Part shown: in pieces, positions 35,412 to 45,146 of the stretch | Position numbering within the stretch: the stretch's first letter is position 1 | Layout: the number at the start of each line of letters is the position of its first letter | Source of the DNA: Sipunculus nudus | Taxonomy: Eukaryota; Annelida; Sipuncula; Golfingiida; Sipunculidae | DNA length: 64,000 bases | NCBI GenBank assembly: GCA_026874595.1 | Contig: CM049313.1 | Coordinates: 30,998,008-31,062,007 of the forward strand | Reading direction: 5' to 3' | The notes under the pieces: model-generated | The model's database searches: none | What the model was told of the DNA's origin: nothing | Seen by the model: only the letters and a program-made list of their open reading frames with translations | Translations under genes and position numbers: made by a program

Positions 35412-35482
35412 CTGGTGTCCAGATACAGTGTAGACTTCTAGACCATGTGTCTAGACACATTGTCTAGATGTCTAGAACTGCC
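35412..35482. repeat. cluster of TCTAGA / GTCTAGAC words
   Basis: Seven CTAGA or TCTAG words fall in about 70 bp around GTGTCTAGACACATTGTC, which itself holds a short inverted repeat (TGTCTAGACA). This is probably a small slippage-made motif cluster. Confidence 0.6.
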
Positions 35483-36394
35483 AACTGTGTCAGCTTTTAC
35501 AATAGGTCGAGTTACGCTCTGTATCTATAAATAACTTTGACAGACTGCCAACCATTTCAGATTTGCCAACAGGTCAAGTTTCAGTCTGTAAGAGCCAGTG
35601 GTAAGTTTCAGTCAGTAAGAGTTAGTGGTGTGGTTACATGTGGCACATTAAGTACCCTTGACGTGGGGGAAAGCTGAGTCTATATTGCCAGGATGCATGA
35701 ATAGGTGTGACTCAATACCAAGGCTAAAAGAGGAACTTGTTCTTAGATTTTACAGGGAAAAAGCTGAAAAAACATTTTAAAATGTTCTTCTCCGAAACCA
35801 TGCTGCCAAATTGTCCGCTCATCTGTCCCAATATCCGTCCCTGGTTAAAAGAACTTATTGGAAATATCCTGACTGATACATCCTAGTTTTAAAATGTCCT
35901 AGTCCGAAACGTGCAGGTCCGAAACGTTCATTTGGGTGAAATCATAATGACTAAGGTAGATATGCAGGACATGAGAGGATCAATATTAAATTTTTAAAAT
36001 AAACATTCATACTCCCAAACTTTGCACAGGTTCGCATTAGGCCTGTAGGCCTTGTTAAATGGTTTAAGGCCACAATTTTGATAAATCACACAGTATATAT
36101 ATATATTTATCAGATTAAGTTTATGCTTACTTGAAAATGGAATTTTTCTTTTCAGTATTTCATTTCTGTTTATGAATTAAATGTGTTATATTATTCTTCA
36201 GCTTATCTTCACTTTCTTTCTTATTCTATCATTTGATCATACATTCCCATGGTTATTTTATGCACATATTACTGCTGGCCTGCATCTTTGATATAGTCCA
36301 AAAAAGTGCACAGTTATTGTTCAGTGAATATATATATTTAATATGTGATTATCACCAGTTAGCAGGGCCATTTCTCCTTTGCTTTTCAAATACT

Positions 36395-36438
<44 letters not shown>
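36395..36438. repeat. (AT)n microsatellite
   Basis: About 44 bp of nearly pure TA dinucleotides with one interruption (ATAATATA). Confidence 0.95.
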
Positions 36439-36444
<6 letters not shown>

Positions 36445-36513
36445 TAAGCATATTTTGCATTTACTAAAATTTTCCAAAATTCAGCTGAGTGATGTGACCC
36501 AGGGGTCCCTTGT

Positions 36514-38679
36514 TCTTCTAAATAAATTTGTTTCATGCACAAAGAATATGGAGGTGAAATCATGAATAATAAGAGAATGATATTAGAAATATCAACATCA
36601 GGCAGAGAATGAGATTGCTGGATGTTTTCATTTGTTCCTGTAACTTCCTTATATATTAAGTATCTAGAAAATCTTCTGCTAACAGTTGTAGTAATTATAG
36701 AATCCTTTTAAAGTGTTGTTTTATATCATGCAAGTTAGCTTTATTTCATATTTTTCTGTGCATGGCCACATGTTTTAAAATCTGGGGTCATCATCATAAT
36801 AACATTAACAGAAATCACTTGATCTGTAAATAAATAATTTACTCCAGCTTTTATCACAGATTCCTGGCCAGCTGATTGGTTTATCACTGAAACCTTGCCA
36901 GCTGATTGGTTTATTGGAAACCATGACCATGGTATATGAGTTTCTGTGTACTGGTGACCTTTGAGAGTCTCATGTTTTATGTCATAGTATATTTAACTCT
37001 CATTCCCTGCAGCTATAGAGCTAATTTATCTTCAACATAATGAGGCCTACGGCTGCCTGAGTATGGTAGTACAACCTATTTTTTCCTTTTTCAGTTAGTA
37101 AATATATAACATATATGGATAGCCATCATGAACTAAAATTATTAACTAAAATTGTTTTTAGGGGTCACTTTATGACCCTGTTTAAAAAAGTTTAGTCATA
37201 AATGTTGTTTATAAAATGCCAGATTTAGCATTGTCACCGTCCCCAATTGTATTTATTCAAAGTAGCCAAGTGAAGAAAGGCATGGCATATACCTAAAGGC
37301 CATTCTGCACATAAGTCTGCGATATAATATGGGAGAATCAATACAGGGGATGTATATTTGCTGACCTTGCCCCATCAGCCCAGAGTTGGTACACCTCTGG
37401 GACCAGAGCTGTAGAGAGGGCAGGTATAAAGTGTTTTATATCCCATACTGGCCGTGGAGAGAACTTGACAGCCCTGCTGGACACCTTTAATTCTGGCTCA
37501 TTCGGAGCATTCCTCGGCCTTAATGTGGAAACATTTAAACATATTCTTTGTGCTGTTGTTTGCTTAGTGGTAATATTGGTTTGACCACAAAGATCCAGTA
37601 CAATCAACTAGACATTTGTTAATAATCAGTTATCAGTGCGTCATGCACATGTAAACAAACCTGGTAACATAATCAAGGAGAGATGTGAAATTTCCCTCGT
37701 GTCCTGTATGTGTTTGTGAATGAATTACAATAAAACATATATATGCCCAAGTTCATGTGCAGCTGATTTGACTATGAAAATTCCATTACGAGTCAAAAGT
37801 CATGGATGCATGCTTTTACTCGTGTACATTTATGCAGGCGAAACATAAGCTGTGCAGATTTTATATATTTCATCATCATGTAAACTTCCTAAATTAGACT
37901 TTTAATATAGCTGTAACTGACTTTCTTTTCCTTTTTGACAAGGAAACTATTTTAAGGCTTGCCTCAAAAAACAGAAATACAACATGATTTCACAATCTCT
38001 AGTAGACTTTCGTTAATTAAATATTATAAGTTAGTATTCACCATTCAGTCTCCTTGGCAATTTAGGAGACCACAGAAAACTAACAAATATTTTAGTGATT
38101 TTTTTCATTTGCTTTGCAGACTCCTACAGTCTTTCCTCACAAAAAGCAATAACAACTTGAAGCAGAAATTTTCTGGAATAATTTCCATGATAATAGTAAT
38201 GATTTGACAAGTTGTGTTGGACTGCTTCCAAGATTAACCACAATGTTTACCTAATTGCTTCCCTATAAGAAAAAAATCAAATTAACTAAGACTGATATGA
38301 TAGACTACCAGGGTGTCACAGACCAACCAAATCAACTGTACAAACAAGTCAATCTGTAGCCCTTTTCATTCTGTCATGAACGAAGCAAAGCAAACCAACT
38401 TGTTTCTGGGTCAGGTTGAATATATGCATTGATTTTGTGGCAACACTATTGAGTGTACTGCTTTCATATTGACTGGCATAGCTGCCTGCATTTGTAAAAC
38501 CATCTGAAATCACAACAGTTATACAGAGGCTGTGCCACACTGTACATTACTCACAGTTGGACTGGGTAGTGCCCAAGATTTTCATATTGCAGTGTATTGC
38601 AATAATACCTTGACCTATATTGCAATACGTATTGTGATATTGTCATTGTATTCATTTATTAAAAACGATTAATTATTTC
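36514..38679. other. non-coding spacer
   Basis: Mostly single-copy sequence. A short duplication, CCAGCTGATTGGTTTAT, occurs at 36870 and 36898. The only frame with protein-like composition is 37338-37607 on the minus strand, listed separately. The 38580-38650 stretch is rich in TTGCAATA/TATTGCAA words. Confidence 0.55.
37338..37607 (-). CDS. weak 89-codon frame, possibly an exon or old coding remnant
   Basis: An 89-codon frame on the minus strand ends at TGA near 37338. Its C-terminal half has mixed, protein-like composition, around KFSPRPVWDIKHF and VYQLWADGARS, and its GC content is higher than its surroundings. I recognise no family or motif. No flanking exon, splice pattern or polyadenylation context makes a gene model. 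It could equally be a chance frame or a decayed transposon fragment. I list it only because it is the least repeat-like frame in a 2-kb stretch that otherwise shows nothing. Confidence 0.12.
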   Translation of the reverse strand: MIVLDLCGQTNITTKQTTAQRICLNVSTLRPRNAPNEPELKVSSRAVKFSPRPVWDIKHFIPALSTALVPEVYQLWADGARSANIHPLY

Positions 38680-38940
38680 GGGATCATCTCAGATGGACGC
38701 TGTTCAGAAAGACGCCATTGTATCACCTGGACGCTGTTCATTTGGACGCCATGAAAATGGACGCTGTTCATATAGACGCCTCCGTATTATAAGCTCATAT
38801 ACCCTTCATTAAGACGCCTAAATACAAGCCATATATACCATATATAACCGCGTTTATATATTTTATATTTTTACCTTTAAGTGTGTATATCGTGTGATTG
38901 AAGATGAACGTTAACAAAAATGTCTTAGAGACCATCGTAT

Positions 38941-40100
38941 TATAGACGCCATCGTAACCACCGTCTGCATCCATCCTTCAGAAAGACGCCTAATGACAAA
39001 TCATGAAAATAATTCTCATTTTTATTAAATGTTTCCATAAAAAGGAGACCGAATTTAATAATAACCATGTTATGTTTTATATTATGTTGTGTGTTTGTGC
39101 ATATTTCGTGTGAATGAGGGTCTTTTGTTTCATTTACCCAACAAAGAAAATTTTAAATAATGGTCATGTGTAGTTTTAATTATATAAAGGTAATGTAATC
39201 TTTATTATATTTTTCATTGTAAATTATTCTATCATTCCGCAATATACAATGTATAGCTGAAATTAAAGAACTTTGAAGCAAGAAAACCTACCTCATTGTC
39301 GGGGTTTCCCGTTAAATAAATGATCAATAGGGTGACCAAGCTCTAGCTGACATTGTACCCAGGTCTTGTTATTGTTAAAACAACATCATGTGATCACTGA
39401 TCCATGTCCGGTTTAGAGTATTTGACTGCTTTTACAGAGCTACAATAAATTGTTTCCTTAGATTTGATATCTAATTTAATAAAACAATTATCAATACCAA
39501 CATGATGTTTTAGATCATATTTTATATATCATGCTAATTAAATGAACGCTGATCATATAGAGGATAACGTTTTATAGACGCCAGCGTCTGTATCCACCTT
39601 TTCAGAAAGACGCCTAATGACAAGTAATGAATATACTTCAAATTATTGTTAAATATTTCCATAAAAGGGGACTCAATTTAATAATAACCATGTTATGTTT
39701 TAGATTATATTGTGTGTTTGTGCATATTTCATGGGAATGAGGGTCTTTTGTTTCATTTACCCAACAAAGAAAATTTTAAATAATGGTCATGTGTAGTTTC
39801 AATTATATAAAGGTAATTTAATGTTTATTATATTTTCCATTGTAAATTATTCTATCTTTTCTCAATATACAATGTATAGTTAAAATTAAAGAACCTGAAG
39901 CAATGAAATCATGTACATGATAGGATTAGTTAGTCAACATCAAAGAAAACCTACCTCATTATCAGGGTCTCCTGTTACTTAAATGATCAATCGGATTACC
40001 AGGCTCTAAATGACATTGTACCCCGAACTCGTTTATTGTTAAAACAACATCATATGATCACTGATCCATGTCTGGTTTAGAATGTTTGACTGCTTTTACA
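38941..40100. repeat. two ~0.5-kb direct repeats inside the transposon
   Basis: 38941-39437 and 39572-40100 share AGACGCC-led starts, GTTTGTGCATATTTC, GAATGAGGGTCTTTTGTTTC, ATAATGGTCATGTGTAGTTT, AACAACATCAT.TGATCACTG and GTTTGACTGCTTTTACA. The offset grows from 624 to about 664 bp because the second copy holds an extra ~35-bp stretch near 39910. Confidence 0.9.
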
Positions 40101-40131
40101 AATTTTACTTTTAATTTTAATTATTTGATTC

Positions 40132-40166
<35 letters not shown>
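40132..40166. repeat. (CA)n(TA)n microsatellite
   Basis: About five CA then about twelve TA dinucleotides. Confidence 0.95.
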
Positions 40167-40869
40167 CGCCAAGATTAAGCACCACAAATTATCATGAAAA
40201 ATGATGTTATATTAATTATATGTTCTATAGGCCGGAGACCTTTATACTTGAATAAAACTATTATTATTATATATATATACGTATATATACTTGACGAAAA
40301 AGTATTATATATATAAGAGATTGCATAGTCAATAATCTTGTTAAACGAAAAATCAATAAGATTTCAGGACATCCCTAGCCAACTACATACTGGGTCTCAT
40401 TTATTGTTAAAATCACATCATAATCTCTCTAAACGAGTTAATATTTCATTTTTCACAACATTCACCACATATTCAATTCATAAATGAATTACACAAAAAT
40501 AAATGTATTGCCATTTCACACTTATAAACTTACCAGATATATGTATGGATAGACGCCTTCACACTTAACAACTTACCAGATATATGTATGGATAGACGCC
40601 TTGGAAATACATGTATAGATGTTGTTAAGATAAATGCCGCATATCATCAGACACACGCTATTGGTATAGGATATATTGTGTGCCCTCCAATTATTTATTT
40701 AAAGAAATCCAAATAAAAGTCGAAAAGTTAATTTTCACATAAATGGAAAGACTTTTTGTGAATGTTTGCTTTAATTCGAGGTGGACTATATTGCTATGAT
40801 AAAAATTGTTCCACAAAGCGTTTCTCATTGTAAAAGGAAATTGAACGTGATAGACCAAAAAATTTGGAT

Positions 40870-40912
40870 CACTGCCGATGGGAATCGAGTCCATGACCTT
40901 TCGATTGCCGAT
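40870..40912 (-). other. tRNA B-box-like sequence
   Basis: On the minus strand GGTCATGGACTCGATTCCC resembles the T-arm/B-box of a tRNA. No matching A-box at the right distance, acceptor stem or SINE body could be made out. It is probably chance or an old SINE scrap. Confidence 0.15.
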
Positions 40913-40913
40913 G

Positions 40914-40952
40914 ATGAGAGAGAGAGAGAGAATGAGAGAGAGAGAGAGAGAT
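40914..40952. repeat. (GA)n microsatellite
   Basis: Two GA blocks separated by AAT, inside the 38680-41964 transposon. Confidence 0.95.
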
Positions 40953-41274
40953 ATGCACTTTGGAAATGGATGCTGTTCAGATATCCAGTGTATTATCAGA
41001 TAGACGCCCCATGTGTATATTTTAAATATTTTGAAAAAATAAACGTTTCCTTAATATGACTGTGTTTTTGTTAGTTCAGTGTATTGATCACATTAAGTCT
41101 TAGTAGTGTATATTTTCTCATATGGAAGTTAATGAAACAGTTTTCTACTCCATATCTACTCAATTTAATTATGTATCTGATTATATACTAATATCATTTC
41201 AAACGGTACATGCTGTTAAATTAGTCAATGTTATTCTAAGAAATCCAATTGAAAAATTTTCGTATTAATGTTCT

Positions 41275-41493
41275 TTGATGTCCCTTGATGAGAACTTCAA
41301 GAGAAGTTTGTTCAATTCCGCTTCTGGTATATATATGAGTAAAGTCCAATCAAATAATCACTCGCATGATACTCACAACATGAAAAAGTCAGATGCCATA
41401 TTAGTAAAGAAAGGACGAGAGATTAACCTTATCTACCAAGAATACAGTCACAAGAAGGACCGCCGACATGGTACCAATTTGCACTGGTGGTAA
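41275..41493 (+). pseudogene. possible FLYWCH-like exon remnant of a transposase
   Basis: This 72-codon frame lies in the right third of the 38680-41964 transposon. Residues about 42-72 run ILVKKG (42-47), LIYQEYSHKK (52-61) and a terminal HWW (70-72). The spacing of hydrophobic, L, Y, basic and W positions recalls the first half of a FLYWCH zinc finger, a domain found with Mutator-like transposases. The frame stops within GTAAGA (41490-41495), a good 5' splice-site sequence, so the cysteine/histidine half could lie in a later exon. I cannot find that exon. The upstream part is low-complexity in N, S and H. Homology is inferred from pattern only; a chance frame is possible. Confidence 0.25.
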
Positions 41494-41972
41494 GATATAC
41501 AATTTATATATAATTTTCTTAGGATATAACCACTTACTAAATTTTCATCTCATATACGTATGTGTAATTCACAAAATCATATACACATATAGTCTAGATA
41601 CAAAAGTAAATACTTAAGTAGATAAGACGGGCAACCGCAACAGTAATATAAGTAACATATATACATTTAAAAAAAAGATATAACAAAACTTAGTTTTGTT
41701 AAAAAATATCTTTAGAATTCTAGCATAATGCCTGTAGTGCACTTTCAGTTTCCTTTTATTTAAGAACCAATAACAATGGGTTGAGTTGGTGGATTAATAT
41801 TGCTTTATTTTGTATGATTATCCCTGCATGATTCTCATAGTGTTGGGATAGCGTCTAAATTAATGGATAGCGTCCAGCTGATCAGCGTCCATTTTCATAG
41901 CGTCCAGCTGGCGGCGTCCATTTTTATAGCGTCCATCTGAACAGCGTCCAGGTGACACGGACCCATTATTTC

Positions 41973-42310
41973 ATGTGTAATTAAGATGTAAAATGTTGTC
42001 AATAAGAAGTGTGTACAAAATTATTTATTTCATAGTAAACATGGCTATAGCAAGTACCTAAATCTTAGTTCTGTATATAACATGGCAAAATTAGCTAATG
42101 TTATGTTATCCCCATGTATTTACACTTACAACAACATCCAAATGTTTTTTCCCAGTAAATCAGTCTCAGTCATGTTTCAACAAATACAAAAAATATCAAT
42201 ACATGATAACAACATCTCAGTCTGCAGCTGTTTGTACTGCAGTGAACTGTATTGATAGTGTGGAGCACCTCTCATTGGGGTACATGTTTATGGTTCTGAA
42301 ACACCAGTTA
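41973..42310. other. non-coding spacer
   Basis: Single-copy sequence between the transposon's target duplication and the inverted repeat. The 79-codon plus frame at 42098-42337 has no recognisable feature. Confidence 0.6.
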
Positions 42311-42858
42311 CAAATAACTGTGTTTACATTGTTATGAAGTGCATCCAGAACCTTCATGGCATCCTTTTATTTATAATAAATATCAGGAATTATTGTCAGC
42401 TGAAGGAGAGCCTATGGAGGGAGGTCAGTCATGTCACAGTATCAACATAGGTCAGTCATGTCCCAGGCACCTTTCCTCAAAGAATCAACATATAGAGGGA
42501 GGTCAGTATTGTCCAAGGTAGCTTTCCTCACAGAATCAACATATAGAGGGAGGTCAGTCATGTCACAGGCAGCTTTTCTCACAGAATCAACATATAGAGG
42601 GAGGTCAGTCATGTCCCAGGCAACTTTCCTCAAAGTATCAACATATAGAGGTAGGTCAGTCATGTCCCAGGCAGCTTTCCTCAAAGTATCAACATATAGA
42701 GGTAGGTCAGTCAGGTCACAGTTGATACTGTGACATGACTGACCTCCCTCCACAGGCTCTCCTTCAGCTGACAATAATTCCTTATATTTATTATAAATAA
42801 AAGGATATGCCATGAAGGTTCAGGATGCACTTCATAACAATGTAAACACAGTTATTTG
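42311..42858. repeat. 136/138-bp inverted repeat around a tandem block
   Basis: 42311-42446 and 42721-42858 are inverted copies with only about three substitutions and one 2-bp indel. They run from CAAATAACTGTGTTTACATT to CAGTCATGTCACAGTATCAAC on the left and its complement on the right. The arms contain array flank plus the first part of a 51-bp unit. The ~274-bp spacer is the first block of the 51-bp array. The right arm's inner edge (about 42704-42743) is itself a near-perfect hairpin: GGTCAGTCAGGTCACAG, TTGATA, CTGTGACATGACTGACC. Confidence 0.94.
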
Positions 42859-43968
42859 AGGGACATATAGACATGTCACAGGCAGCTTTCCTCACAGTAT
42901 CAACATATAGAGGGAGGTCAGTCATGTCATAGGCAGCTTTCCTCACAGTATCAACATATAGAGGGAGGTCTGTCATGTCACAGGCAGCTTTCCTCACAGT
43001 ATCAACATTCAGAGGGAGGTCAGTCATGTCACAGGCAGCTTTCCTCACAGTATCAACATATAGAGGGAGGTCAGTCATGTCACAGGCAGCTTTCCTCACA
43101 GTATCAACATATAGAGGGAGGTCAGTCATGTAACAGGCAGCTTTCCTCACAGAATCAACATATAGAGGGAGGTCAGTCATGTCACAGGCAGCTTTCCTCA
43201 CAGTATCAACATTCAGAGGGAGGTCAGTCATGTCACAGGCAGCTTTCCTCACAGTATCAACATTCAGAGGGAGGTCAGTCATGTCACAGGCAGCTTTCCT
43301 CACAGTATCAACATATAGAGGGAGGTCAGTCATGTCACAGGCAGCTTTCCTCACAGTATCAACATATAGAGGGAGGTCAGTCGTGTAACAGGCAGCTTTC
43401 CTCACAGAATCAACATATAGCGGGAGGTCAGTCATGTCACAGGCAGCTTTCCTCACAGTATCAACATATAGAGGGAGGTCAGTCATGTAACAGGCAGCTT
43501 TCCTCACAGAATCAACATATAGAGGGAGGTCAGTCATGTCACAGGCAGCTTTCCTCACAGTATCAACATTCAGAGGGAGGTCAGTCATGTCACAGGCAGC
43601 TTTCCTCACAGTATCAACATTCAGAGGGAGGTCAGTCATGTCACAGGCAGCTTTCCTCACAGTATCAACATATAGAGGGAGGTCAGTCATGTCACAGGCA
43701 GCTTTCCTCACAGTATCAACATATAGAGGGAGGTCAGTCATGTAACAGGCAGCTTTCCTCACAGAATCAACATATAGAGGGAGGTCAGTCATGTCACAGG
43801 CAGCTTTCCTCACAGTATCAACATATAGAGGGAGGTCAGTCATGTCACAGGCAGCTTTCCTCACAGTATCAACATATAGAGGGAGGTCAGTCATGTAACA
43901 GGCAGCTTTCCTCACAGTAACAACATAGGTCAGTCATGTCCAAGGCAGCTTTCCTCACAGTAGCAACA
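42420..43968. repeat. second 51-bp minisatellite (~27 units), interrupted
   Basis: Units contain TATAGAGGGAGGTCAGTCAT, GTCACAGGCAGCTTTCCTCA and CAGTATCAACA. They occupy 42420-42718, then resume at about 42870 after the inverted arm, in the same orientation. The unit sequence is unrelated to the 51-bp unit at 1-2700. The 374-codon minus frame (17-residue units around MTDLPLYVDTVRKAACD) and shorter plus frames are repeat by-products. Confidence 0.95.
43179..43745. repeat. 357-bp (7 x 51) higher-order repeat
   Basis: The variant order at 43179-43388 (two CATTCAGAGG units followed by CATATAGAGG units) is repeated 357 bp later at 43536-43745. The two copies differ at the final GTCGTGTAA versus GTCATGTAA. 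Confidence 0.9.
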
Positions 43969-45146
43969 ACTGGCCTTAACCCAGCCTCTCAATTTCCATC
44001 AGCCCTGTTAAATGAAAGCTATAAAGATACTGGCCTTCATGCCAGAGATATCTGTATTGGAATGTGATATCAGTAAGAGAAAGAATGAAGATCTGCATAC
44101 TGGCCCATGCTCATACGGGGAGCACGTCAATAAAGTTATATTGTTTGAACAAAAGTTATAAGCCTGATGTGGTCACTAGGAGTTGCAAACAGGACAACAA
44201 TCATTCTTGTTGTTTCTTCAGTGGTTGCTACAGGTGAGGCTTATACAGGAACTGTGTACAGTCTCTTGACTGTATCTGGGAAGGCTTATACCAAGTTAAA
44301 TTTAGTCTAATTACATACTGTATGCCTTTAGATGCCCATGTTCCACTGACATTTATCATTCTGTACAGAAAACATCTACTTCTGGATTGTTCTGAACACC
44401 CCTGGAAAATGATTCAAACTGCACTGCAAACAGGATTAAGAAGACAAGTGGCATAATAATGTCAGGCTAACAGGTACTTGTTTGCAGAATGAAGACTTCA
44501 GTTGATTTACATTTGCTGCCCATGATGTTTACATGGTGAAGGATTTGACAAAAGAATTTCTAAAAGCAGGCCACTTAAAGGGAAGCAAAATGGAGATGCC
44601 TGAGGGAAAGGGAGAGTTAGAGTAGACCATGACCTGTACATAAGAGGCAAGCTTCATTCTCGTTGTCTACACAATAACCTCTTAAACTCAGCAAGGCATC
44701 AAATATTCTTTTGGAACTTGAAAGTATCAAAATCATAATTTTGAAACATGATGTACATTTTTAAAGAAAAATATAACATGGAACCAGGTCACTTTGATTG
44801 TTTTTCCCCTAAGAGCCTATGTTCTCAAATATTCTTTCCCAATAAACCTGTCATTTGTCTGAGGCATTTATTTGCTAAAAGTGCTGACATGGTCTTTCTG
44901 ATGGAGTTAAATCTTCTTTTCATTTTTCTGCTACATTTTTGCCATTAATTGATTAAACAAACTAAGGAACAGTGACTTTCATCAGTTCCCACAGTCTTCC
45001 TGAATTTCAACATTTTACTCCTTATCAATCCACTAAAAGTTGAAAATATTAAAGAGAAGACAAAAATTACTTAAATATCACCTCACTGTCAAACAGCTTA
45101 AACCCAGTCTAATCTGTATATAGTACTATACTTGACTGGATTAATT
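43969..45146. other. non-coding spacer
   Basis: No gene or element recognised; frames up to 66 codons only. Confidence 0.6.

Larger units (their letters stand above)
34640..36513 (+). mobile_element. diverged AGC-type dispersed element
   Basis: It begins near TTTTTAGCAAACCTGTGAGC. It contains CAGAAACCGTCAGAGCTAGC, GTTGGTGGCGCCACCTAC at 35083 and GGAACAATC patches, and ends with CAGCTGAGTGATGTGACCC-GGGGTCCCTTGTTC at about 36513. It may be more than one nested insertion. No coding frame is conserved. Confidence 0.5.
38680..41964. mobile_element. 3.3-kb DNA transposon with 8-bp target duplication, MULE-like
   Basis: ATTATTTC occurs directly before (38672-38679) and after (41965-41972) the element. 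The left end GGGATCATCTCAGATGGACG and the inverted right end GGGTCCGTGTCACCTGGACG align as imperfect terminal repeats and continue into a perfect 15-base TGGACGCTGTTCAGA. TGGACGC occurs at 38694, 38728, 38743 and 38758 on the left. Its complement GCGTCCA begins at 41870, 41885, 41900, 41914, 41930 and 41944 on the right. More AGACGCC words are scattered inside. GGG termini and an 8-bp duplication suit Mutator-like or Merlin elements, while hAT elements also make 8-bp duplications. A possible FLYWCH-like remnant favours the Mutator-like option. No full transposase is present. Confidence 0.85.
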
